Assembly: GCA_963709775.1 (NCBI GenBank)
Contig: CAVPXS010000009.1
Coordinates: forward strand, 62,001-126,000
Origin: Salinimicrobium sp963709775
GTDB lineage: Bacteria; Bacteroidota; Bacteroidia; Flavobacteriales; Flavobacteriaceae
Direction of reading: 5' to 3'
DNA length: 64,000 nucleotides
Part shown: in pieces, positions 56,021 to 64,000 of the stretch
Numbering within the stretch: position 1 is the stretch's first letter
Layout: each line of letters begins with the position of its first letter
Made by a program: the position numbers and the translations under genes
Notes under the pieces: model-generated
Told to the model about the DNA's origin: nothing
The model's database searches: none
What the model saw: only the letters and a program-made list of their open reading frames with translations

Positions 56021-57828
56021 TCTACAACCAGTTCTTCCAGTATATTAAGTGGTACAGATCCATTTGTTAAAACCACATCATGGAACTCTCTAAGATCAAA
56101 CTCTTCCCCCAACTCTTTTTTAGCAAATTCGCGCAATTCCAGGATCTTGTTCATTCCAATTTTATAAGCCGTAGCCTGGCCCGGCATTACGATGTGACGT
56201 TCCACCATTTTTACTGCATCGCTTTCGGCATTGGGAGAATTCTCCACGTAATAATCAATAGCCTCATCGCGGGTCCATTTTTTAGAGTGAATTCCGGTAT
56301 CAACTACCAGTCTTATTGACCTCCACAATTCCATGGCCAACCTTCCAAAATCTGAATATGGATCTTCATACAATCCAATTTCTTTTGGTACAAGCTCGCT
56401 GTACAAGCCCCAACCTTCTATATAAGCACCATAACCTCCAATTTTCCTGAACATTGGCAAACTATCCAGTTCCTGGGCAATAGCCAACTGCATGTGGTGA
56501 CCGGGAATTCCTTCATGATATGCCAATGCCTCCATTTGATAAGTCGGCATGGCCTCCATGTCGTAAAGATTGGCATAATAAGTACCTGGGCGGGAGCCGT
56601 CCATGGCAGGTTGTTGATAAAATGCTTTTCCTGCACTTTTTTCTCTAAAGGGCTCGACTGCCTTCACAACAATATCTGCCTCGGGTGTTGTAAGGAACAA
56701 TTCGTCCAGGCGTCCTTTCATCGTGTTGATGAGAGAAGTAGCTTCAGAAAGATAACGCGCCCGTCCCTCCTCAGTGTTTTCATAGTAGAACTGCTCATCT
56801 TCACGCATAAACTGGAAAAAGTCTTTAAGGCTGCCCTCAAATCCTACTTCCTTCATGATTTCCTCCATTTCCTTATGAATACGTGCCACCTCACTGAGAC
56901 CTATTTCGTGAATCTCTTCGGCAGTCAGGTCTGTGGTGGTGGTTCTTTTTAAAGCGGTATTATAGAAAGCTTTCCCTTTAGGGAATTTCCATGCACCATG
57001 ATCGGCTGTGGCTCGTTGCTGCTGGTCTTTTAGTTTTACGATCAAATTTTCATATGCGGGCTTCACAGAGGTGAGCAGCGCTTCCTGAGCCTCCAGAATT
57101 AATTTATCTTTCTGGTCTTTCGGAATTTCCAGTTTTTCGACTTTTGTACTGAAGTCTTCTAAAAGGGCACTTGCCTCAGCCGATTTTTCAAAAGGACGGC
57201 CCTGCAAAAGATTTTGGGAAGCTTCAACAGTATGCGCAAAAACAAAAGCAGGAGGCATGATTTGATTCATCTCCCTAAGTTCAAGTCCTTTGATCACATC
57301 TTCCATCACCTGCGGAACCTTATTTAACCGCGCAATATATGCTTTGGCATCACTAACCGAATCGATCTTGTGCATATTTATCAAAAAGGCAGGCAACTCT
57401 GCGTGCACTCCAAACATTTGGTTTACAGGATAGTTGTACAGCCTGAAGTCGTAGTCTTCTATTTCATTTTCAAGATCCTGCCGGTACAACTTATAACTAA
57501 GTTCGTCCTGGCCCTGTAAGGCATCAGCATTTATTTCATTTTTGAGAAATTCGAGTCTTCTCTTTGCCTTTTTTAGATCCTCTGCATAACGCAAATGTGA
57601 AAAGTCATCCCAGGAATCATAATTGGTTTTGATTCCCAGCCGCGCCTGCAACATTGGAGATTCCTCAAGGTCCTTCTCGAATTCCTCTTCAAAAAAGGCA
57701 TTTAACTGTGCACTTTCCTGCTGAATTTCTTCTGCAGTTATCTTTCCTTCTTCCGAAGAATCCTTACAACCGACAAGGCTGAAGATGAAGAACAGGAAAG
57801 TTGAAGTATATAAAACTTTTAATTTCAT
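55996..57828 (-). CDS. DUF885 lipoprotein, putative zinc peptidase
   Basis: A 610-residue lipoprotein (lipobox FSLVGC, then KDSSEEGK). The helix-rich DUF885 domain carries the motif YHEGIPGHHMQLA, which resembles a zinc-peptidase HExxH-type site with a second His pair, and WSIRLVVDTGIHSKKW-like sequence downstream. DUF885 proteins are thought to be dipeptidyl carboxypeptidase-like, but the activity is not certain. It overlaps galM and follows a CocE-type hydrolase gene on the same strand. Confidence 0.85.
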   Translation of the reverse strand: MKLKVLYTSTFLFFIFSLVGCKDSSEEGKITAEEIQQESAQLNAFFEEEFEKDLEESPMLQARLGIKTNYDSWDDFSHLRYAEDLKKAKRRLEFLKNEINADALQGQDELSYKLYRQDLENEIEDYDFRLYNYPVNQMFGVHAELPAFLINMHKIDSVSDAKAYIARLNKVPQVMEDVIKGLELREMNQIMPPAFVFAHTVEASQNLLQGRPFEKSAEASALLEDFSTKVEKLEIPKDQKDKLILEAQEALLTSVKPAYENLIVKLKDQQQRATADHGAWKFPKGKAFYNTALKRTTTTDLTAEEIHEIGLSEVARIHKEMEEIMKEVGFEGSLKDFFQFMREDEQFYYENTEEGRARYLSEATSLINTMKGRLDELFLTTPEADIVVKAVEPFREKSAGKAFYQQPAMDGSRPGTYYANLYDMEAMPTYQMEALAYHEGIPGHHMQLAIAQELDSLPMFRKIGGYGAYIEGWGLYSELVPKEIGLYEDPYSDFGRLAMELWRSIRLVVDTGIHSKKWTRDEAIDYYVENSPNAESDAVKMVERHIVMPGQATAYKIGMNKILELREFAKKELGEEFDLREFHDVVLTNGSVPLNILEELVVEWVEMQKA

Positions 57829-57901
57829 AGTTGAAAAGTTGTTTCTGAATTAACGGGATTTAAAGTAAGAAAATTGCCGAAATCCTCCAGCAGCTCCTGC
57901 T

Positions 57902-57941
57902 TAAAAAAAGAGGTGCCAAAAATAGCTTTTTTGACACCTCA
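57902..57941 (-). terminator. terminator after the CocE-type hydrolase gene
   Basis: On the minus strand GAGGTGTCAAAAAA pairs with TTTTTGGCACCTC and is followed by a T7 run. The stem is one copy of the TGTCAAAAAnnGCCA motif family seen across the window. Confidence 0.85.
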
Positions 57942-57945
57942 GATT

Positions 57946-59815
57946 TTATTCAAGTACGGTAAAAATGATTTTAGAGTCATGGAAAACCTTATGCTTTTCA
58001 GCTTTAAAGTCCTCTTCTTCGGCTTCGAAGATGTTGTCGACATAGGATTGCGGATTCCGGTCGATCAACGGGAACCATGTACTTTGTACCTGGATCTGTA
58101 GCTTGTGACCCTTCTTAAAGGTGTGATGAATATCCTGCAATTGCAGGTTTACTTCTGTTTTCTTGTTGGGTTCGAAGGGTTCGGGATCTGAGAAACTATT
58201 TCTAAACCTTCCTCTTATTACTTCACTGCGCACCATCATGTGGTAGTTGCTCATGGAAAGATAATCCTGGGTTTCTTCGTAATCCTCTGCATCGGGAGGA
58301 TATACATCTATGACTTTCACCACCCAATCTGCAGCTGTTCCTGTTGTAGCTACCTGTAGCTTTGCCAGGACCTCTCCCGCAAGGGTAAGATCCTCCTCCA
58401 GCACTTCGGTTTCGTAAACCAGTACATCCGGTCTTCGGGCAGCAAAACGTTGATCGTCGGTCATGTACTTCCGCGGTGTGAAAACCATCTTGATATCTTC
58501 AGAATAAGGCACCGGCTTATTTGGATCGCTGATAAATTCTTCGGCTCCCTGGGATGCCATGGCTGGATCAAGAACCTGCTCATTAAGTTCCTGTTTGTCT
58601 CCCAGGTAGTAAGTTTTCTTCTCTGCCTCTTTTGGTGGCCAGGCTGCATAGCTCTTCCATTCCCGCAAGCCGGTATCGAACATGTAAGCTTCGGGAAGAG
58701 GTACAGAAGCATCGGCTTCTCCCTTCAAAAAGTGGTTAAAGAATAATGTTTCTACCTCCTTTTGATAGTTTTCAGAAATATTGTCTCCAAAGTAGACATT
58801 CCCAATGGCCTGCCGTTCTCTTTTACGGGCCCAGTCGCCATGACTCCAGGGTCCCATTACCAACATGTTGAAATTATCGCCGGTTTCTTCAATGGTCTCG
58901 TAAATGTTGAACGGGCCGTAAAGATCTTCGGCATCAAAGAGTCCGCCCACGACCATTACTGCAGGTTTTATGTCTTTTAAATGCTGAACAATTCCTCTTT
59001 TTTGCCAGAATTCATCATAATTAGGATGTTCTTTTAACTGTTGCCAGAAGACGTTGTCCTCTCCGTAATACTTGTCGAGATTTTTTAAAGGTCCGGCATC
59101 GAGGAAGAATTGATATTGATCTTTTGTCTTAAGATCTGGAAATGAATACCAGGCAGTATCAGATGGTGTGGTTTTTTCATAACCAAACAATGCAGTAACT
59201 CTCCAGTAGCTTAAAAAATAAGCTCCGTTGTGGTGAAAATCATCGAAAAAGAAGTCCCCAATAGAAGCTTGAGGGGAAACTGCTTTTATTGCAGGATGAT
59301 TTGCCAGCAAGCGAGTAAGTGGCATAAAACCCGGGGTAAGAGATTCCCCAGAGCCCAACCCGGCCGTTGGTATTTTCTACATTTTTCAGCAGCCACTCTA
59401 CAGTATCATAGGTATCGCTGGCCTCATCGATCTGTTTTCCTTCTTTGTTAGGGATAAAGGGTCGCATATTGTCATAAACCCCTTCGCTCATCCACCTGCC
59501 GCGTACATCCTGGTAGACAAAAATATTTCCCTGCTTCATCAAATATTCGTTCGGCCCCAGTATGGAACGGAATTGATCTTTTCCATACGGCCTGGAACTA
59601 TAGGGAGTACGGGTCATTAGTATAGGATATTCCCTGGAAGTATCTTTTGGGGAAAAAATGGTTGTATGCAGGTTTATGCCATCACGCATAGGAATAACCA
59701 CTTCCCTTTTATTGTAGTGGTCTTCGACTTTGAAGTCGATTTCGGTTTGTGCAAAACCCAGGCTGCTAACCAGCAAAAACAGCACCGGCAGGAAAAAAGA
59801 TCTGGTAAATTTCAT
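57946..59815 (-). pseudogene. CocE/NonD-family X-Pro dipeptidyl-peptidase-like hydrolase, one frameshift
   Basis: Secreted serine hydrolase of about 620 residues: signal peptide (FFLPVLFLLVSSLGFAQ), alpha/beta-hydrolase core with PMRDGINLHTTIFSP, DVRGRWMSEG and nucleophile GISYPGFYATYS, then a C-terminal jelly-roll domain (GHKLQIQVQSTWFPLIDRNPQ). The frame shifts near 59317; removing one base joins YATYS to LLANHPAIKAVSPQ. It may act on peptides or amide and ester compounds. Its DUF885 neighbour suggests periplasmic peptide breakdown. Confidence 0.88.
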
Positions 59816-59881
59816 GTGTAAGCTTTGTTTTGAAGGCCCTAAAGATAGGAATTCCTGCCAAAAACCTACTGCACTCCCGGT

Positions 59882-61892
59882 TTACTCCTTATTGAATTCC
59901 TCTACGCCCTCTTCCAGCCATTCTTTAAATTCATCTGAATCTGGCGTATAGCCCACAGGCTGGTTGAGCATGTTCATCTCATGATCAAGCAGCACATAAA
60001 AAGGCTGAGAGTTATTTCTGAAGTTAAGGGTTTGGAATGTAGCCCATTTGTCTCCAATGGTCTCTATCTGTTTGATCCCACCTGTTGGTTTCTGATAGTT
60101 GAATTTTTGATCTTCGGGCAGCTCTTTTCGGTCATCTACGTACAGGGAGATAAGCACGAATTCATCCTTCATGACATCAAAGACCTGAGGCTCGCTCCAA
60201 ACCTGCTCTTCCATTTTTCGACAATTCACACAAGCCCAGCCAGTAAAATCAAGAAGAATGGGTTTATTTTCAGCTTTTGCCGCTGCCACACCTTCATCAA
60301 AATCTTTATAAGCTTTTAGCCCTAAAGGTCCTTCAGTTTCCTTTTCATAGATGCTATAGAACAAAGGTGGCGGGAAACCACTAAGTAATTTTAAATTGGC
60401 GTGAGGAGTATTGGTTAACCCCGGAATAAGATATACTATAAAAGCCAGCGTTATTACTCCTAAAAATAACTTTCCTTTTCCAAGTTTGGTTTTTGGCCCA
60501 TCATGTGGAAACCTTATTACTCCAATTAAATAAAGCAACAAACCTATTCCTACTATGATCCAGATCCCAATAAAAATTTCTCTTTTTAGAAGCCCCCAGT
60601 GCTGTACGAGATCGGCATTAGAAAGGAATTTAAATGCCAATGCCAGTTCTATGAATCCTAAGACCACCTTTAATGGAATTAAGCCATCCACCGCTCTTGG
60701 GTAAAGAATTAAGCCAGTTGGGGAAAAGGGCAAACAACCCGAAGGGTAATGCCAGTGCCAATCCAAATCCACCCATTCCAAAGGAAAGCTGGGTCGCACC
60801 ACTATCTGTAGTCAGGGAACTTCCCAACAGAGATCCTAATATTGGTCCTGTACAGGAGAAGGAAACAATTGCCAGGGTAAGCGCCATAAAGAATACTCCT
60901 ATTAATCCTCCAAAACTTGAAGCCTTGTCATCCATTTTATTACTCCAGGAGGTAGGCAACGTGATTTCGTAATAACCAAAAAATGAGAATGCGAAAAAGA
61001 TAAAGATCACAAAGAATATGATATTCAGTGTAGTATTTGTAGAGATGTTGTTCAGGATTTCCGGATCCAGTGAATCGAGAAGGTGAAATGGCAGACTGAG
61101 CAACAGGTAAATTAAAAAGATAAATACCCCGTACATGACCGCATTGACCAGTCCTCTCTTACGAGTCCTCGCGCCTTTAGTAAAGAAAGAAACGGTAAGC
61201 GGGATCATTGGGAAAACACAGGGGGTAAGTAAAGCAATCAATCCGCCAATAAAACCGAGAAAGAAAATGGTCATAAAACCATCACCTTTTTCCTCTTTCA
61301 CATCAACCCCGCCAACTCCTTTTACTTCAATATTAAGAGCTTCGGTTAGAGTTTGATCTTTATCTGATACTTCAAGGTTGGTAAACCCTTCTTCTACTTT
61401 ATTTTCTCCAATGTTAAAGGTGAAACGTTCAGTTTCCGGCGGCAGACATTTCTCATCGTCACATACCGAAAAATAAACTTCAGCAGTAATTAGAAGATCT
61501 GTTGGATCCAATACTTTTATCTTCTGTTTAAAGACAGCTTCTTCTTCAAAATAGGTGATTTCGGCTTCAAAGACGGCATCAAACATCGCAGGTACATCTG
61601 GCTCAACAGTAGTGCCTATTAGCTCATATTTTCCCGGTGCTTCCACAAAGGTAAATTCGGTAGCAATGGGAGCGATCTCAATATCCACTTCCTCCTGGGA
61701 GTAAAGATGCCAGCCAGATTCTAAAGAGGCGGTAAAAACCAAATTATAGATCGAATCGTTTTCCTGCTCAACTGCTGCATGCCATTCAATGGGATCTTCC
61801 ATTCCCTGCCCCAGGTTATTAGGATCAAAAATTTGGGCGTGGCTGCCAAAAATGGCAAAAAAGAACATTAATAAAACTACGGGTAATCTCAT
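59882..61892 (-). pseudogene. dsbD: thiol:disulfide interchange protein DsbD, one frameshift
   Basis: Carries electrons from the cytoplasm to periplasmic thiol proteins. Order: signal peptide, N-terminal DsbD-alpha domain (residues 20-190, with the CDDEKC cysteine pair), membrane domain with LLTPCVFPMIPL and SFSCTGPILG (the two redox cysteines), and a C-terminal thioredoxin domain with WACVNCRKME. The frame is lost near 60668; removing one G from AAAGGTGG restores NSIKVVLGFIELALAFKF. The total is about 670 residues, a normal DsbD size. It overlaps tilS by 4 nt. Confidence 0.9.
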
Positions 61893-63199
61893 GGTGTGTA
61901 ACTTAAGCGCAAAATTTGTTTTGTTTCATCTTTAACTGCAAATCGTGCATCGGGACGGTGGCCTATAACCCACACAATTTTGTCATTGGAGCACAAAAGC
62001 CAGCAGTTCTCTTTTTGCGGCAAAGATAATTTCTCATCTTTAAAAAACTTGCTCAGTTTCTTTTTTCCTTTCATGCCAAAGGGGTGAAAATAGTCGCCTT
62101 CCTGCCATTTCCTTACAACAAGAGGATATTTGATTTTATCACGGTCCACGAAAATTGTTCTCGAATCACTGTTTTCAAAATCCTCCACAGCTTCAAAATG
62201 AAAGGTTCCCATTGGCAACATCACAACTTCTTCATTTTCTTTGATCTCATACACCTTATCCTCTGCGGGTGACAGCAGCGTAAGCAATAATTTATCCCTG
62301 TCTCTAATGAGGCGGTGAGTTTTGGAATAGACAATTTTTCCCGGTTGCGATTCGAGCAGGTCATAAACGTCTTCCCATTCAGTAAACTCAAAAGATCTAA
62401 AGAGCGAGTACATCACTGCTTTAGTATTAGGAATGGACTTTAGCTTAGAAATCTCAAACGAATAGCCGTATTCTTCCTGCTTCGCGATCTTCGGAAAAAG
62501 TGCCGAAATATAATCTTCTATAAGCTCTGAACTTTGCTGAAGATAATTCCTTGTTTTACTGAAGCTTTCCAACAGCTGCGGATTCAATTCCAGCAACTTC
62601 GGAATTACCTCCAGCCTTACTTTATTCCTGAAATATTTTACCGAATCATTGCTGCTGTCTTCCCGCCACTTAAGCTTTTGAAGGTGCGCATAATCTTCGA
62701 TGTGCTTTCGGGTAAAGGGAAGTAGCGGCCGAATGGTGAATTCATTGACATCCGGAATTCCTGTTAAGCCTTCCAGTCCCGTTCCCCTTATAAAATTGAT
62801 TAGAACGGTTTCAAGGTTATCATTGGCATGATGCGCTGTAAAAACATAATCGAACTGCAAGGTTTCCTGCAGCTCCCTAAACCAGTTGTACCGCAGGTCC
62901 CGCGCCGCCATTTGAATAGATATCTTCTTTTCTTTGGCGTAGGCTTGAGTTTCAAAGCCTTCAATAAAGACTTCAGCCTCAAGTGCATCTGCCAGTTCCA
63001 TTACAAAAGCCTCATCGCCTTCGCTTTCCTCTCCTCTAAGGTGAAAATTGCAGTGAGCAAGGGAAAAATCAAGTCCTACTTCCCTGCAAAGGTGGGCCAG
63101 GACAACGCTGTCCACCCCGCCGCTAACGGCAAGAAGGATTTTTCCCTCAAAAGTATTTGGAAACTGCTCCTTAAGATGTTTTTTAAAAGCTAACAGCAT
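61889..63199 (-). CDS. tilS: tRNA(Ile)-lysidine synthetase
   Basis: Attaches lysine to C34 of the tRNA(Ile) CAU anticodon, allowing AUA reading; essential in most bacteria. The 436-residue protein has the N-type ATP pyrophosphatase loop LLAVSGGVDSVVLAHL near residue 23, FTAHHANDNLETVLINFIRGTGLEGL, and a C-terminal TilS domain (KWQEGDYFHPFGMKGKKKLSKFFKDEK). Intact. It overlaps dsbD by 4 nt. Confidence 0.97.
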   Translation of the reverse strand: MLLAFKKHLKEQFPNTFEGKILLAVSGGVDSVVLAHLCREVGLDFSLAHCNFHLRGEESEGDEAFVMELADALEAEVFIEGFETQAYAKEKKISIQMAARDLRYNWFRELQETLQFDYVFTAHHANDNLETVLINFIRGTGLEGLTGIPDVNEFTIRPLLPFTRKHIEDYAHLQKLKWREDSSNDSVKYFRNKVRLEVIPKLLELNPQLLESFSKTRNYLQQSSELIEDYISALFPKIAKQEEYGYSFEISKLKSIPNTKAVMYSLFRSFEFTEWEDVYDLLESQPGKIVYSKTHRLIRDRDKLLLTLLSPAEDKVYEIKENEEVVMLPMGTFHFEAVEDFENSDSRTIFVDRDKIKYPLVVRKWQEGDYFHPFGMKGKKKLSKFFKDEKLSLPQKENCWLLCSNDKIVWVIGHRPDARFAVKDETKQILRLSYTP

Positions 63200-63435
63200 A
63201 GGCTCAAAGATATCAAAAATGACGTGGCTTATATTGATTTTTTGGTGCCTTTTTAAGACGGTATTAGGTAGTAGGGAGGCGATAGTACAGGAATATTATT
63301 CTTCTTAGCCACGAATTCACTAATGCTTCCTATCCTCACTCAGCCGTTCTACGCTCACACCTCTATATAACAGCTAATTGTTTATTGTAAATGATCATTG
63401 TTAAAGGCCACGAATTCACGGATGTTTCTGAGGAC
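63200..63435. other. intergenic region between pabB and tilS
   Basis: No gene is supported here. A 13-bp direct repeat, GCCACGAATTCAC, occurs at 63308-63320 and 63407-63419. Confidence 0.6.
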
Positions 63436-63470
63436 CTGAACACTGAGCACTGAATACTGAACACTGATCA
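63436..63470. repeat. heptameric tandem array ending at the pabB stop codon
   Basis: Five units of the CTGAACA/CTGAGCA type. On the minus strand the array begins immediately after the TAG of the pabB-like gene. Confidence 0.7.
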
Positions 63471-64000
63471 CTACTCATCCTCCTCCAGCACCTGCTTAAG
63501 TGCCGCAGCCTTTACCAGGCATTCCTGGTATTCATTTTCGGGAACAGACCTGGAAGTAATAGCTCCTCCCACAGAAAAGGACACATAATTTGTGGTTTGA
63601 TTATATAGAATACTACGAATCACCACATTAAAATCAAAATCTCCTGAAGGATCAAAATATCCTACCGCCCCGCTGTAAAGTCCGCGTTTGGTTTTTTCCA
63701 GCTCTTCTATGATCTCCATGGCCGATATTTTTGGGGCCCCGGTCATACTACCCATAGGGAAAGTAGTACGCAAGACTTCCACTGCCGGTATTCCTTTTTC
63801 CAAAGTAGCTTTTACTGTGGAGATCATTTGGTGTACCTGTGGATAACTGTATACTTTGCACAGCTCTGCGACCTCAACACTTCCTTTTTTTGCCGTTTTT
63901 GAAAGGTCATTACGAACCAGGTCCACGATCATGACATTTTCTGATCTTTCCTTGGGATCCTGTTCAAGCTTAAGCGCCAGCTCCCTGTCCTTTTCGGGAT
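63471..64000 (-). CDS. pabB: chorismate-binding aminodeoxychorismate synthase component I (5' part outside the window)
   Basis: The C-terminal 176 residues of a chorismate-using enzyme; the start lies beyond the window. Family motifs are the IVDLVRNDLSK helix, VHQMISTVKATL, FPMGSMTGAPKISAMEIIEELE and YSGAVGYFDPSGDFDFNVVIRSI with the final VGGAITSRSVPENEYQE. The GYFDP/NVVIRSI pattern favours PabB over anthranilate synthase. It would give 4-amino-4-deoxychorismate for folate. Intact as far as visible. Confidence 0.88.
   Translation of the reverse strand, partial: PEKDRELALKLEQDPKERSENVMIVDLVRNDLSKTAKKGSVEVAELCKVYSYPQVHQMISTVKATLEKGIPAVEVLRTTFPMGSMTGAPKISAMEIIEELEKTKRGLYSGAVGYFDPSGDFDFNVVIRSILYNQTTNYVSFSVGGAITSRSVPENEYQECLVKAAALKQVLEEDE

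Noticed and set aside
57911..57939. Possible operator upstream of the DUF885 gene
   Set aside because: On the minus strand it ends in a T7 run just after the CocE-type stop, so it is better read as a terminator.

Overview
The window comes from a member of the Bacteroidota, most likely a marine-type Flavobacteriaceae. Evidence: a SusC/SusD outer-membrane pair, Bacteroidota-style -7 boxes (TAnnTTTG), few Shine-Dalgarno sequences, lipoproteins with acidic residues after the lipid-bearing cysteine, a menaquinone gene order of hotdog thioesterase-menF-menD, and a GNAT-nitrilase fusion typical of the group. No rRNA, tRNA, CRISPR, prophage or insertion sequence was seen.

Layout. 1-3.4 kb: menaquinone genes on the minus strand. 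3.5-4.7 kb: a small hydrolase and a ParE/RelE-type toxin-antitoxin pair. 5.1-8.7 kb: dnaK and serine dehydratase, diverging. 8.7-15 kb: a zinc alcohol dehydrogenase flanked by two copies of a long structured repeat, panB, a PH-like/CPBP-protease/PH-like membrane module, an RluA pseudouridine synthase and a broken TonB-like gene. 15-18 kb: aldehyde dehydrogenase and the convergent GNAT-nitrilase. 18.3-24.5 kb: a minus-strand operon yifB-DUF2891-NRAMP-like-pxpA-pxpB-pxpC for 5-oxoproline use. 24.7-27.6 kb: pfkA-gap-sugar kinase. 27.7-46.5 kb: a complete alpha-glucan/maltose system. 47-56 kb: a galactose region (clan GH-A hydrolase, Nudix-type regulator, galK, galT, sodium-sugar symporter, galM). 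56-63 kb: DUF885 peptidase-like lipoprotein, CocE-type hydrolase, DsbD and tilS. The window ends inside a pabB-type gene.

How the sugar genes work together. SusC/SusD/SusE and a surface-type GH13 amylase lipoprotein bind, cut and import alpha-glucans. Neopullulanase, GH31 alpha-glucosidase and a second GH13 lipoprotein trim the oligosaccharides. An SLC45-like MFS carrier brings maltose into the cytoplasm, where maltose phosphorylase and beta-phosphoglucomutase yield glucose and glucose 6-phosphate. A LacI regulator sits between the two arms. A palindrome with a central AACGTTTTCG lies in front of susC and lacI, and a close relative lies upstream of pfkA, so lower glycolysis is probably co-regulated.

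Two features cut across the window. First, at least 13 genes carry single-base frameshifts or a nonsense codon, mostly an extra base in a short homopolymer, with conserved protein on both sides. Uncorrected assembly errors are the likeliest cause. Second, intergenic DNA is rich in structured repeats: heptameric tandem arrays that often start at a stop codon, GC-rich hairpin repeats, and a recurring TGTCAAAAATGCCA-like motif. The most interesting functional lead is the NRAMP-like protein of the 5-oxoproline operon. It lacks the canonical metal-binding residues and may carry 5-oxoproline rather than metal ions.
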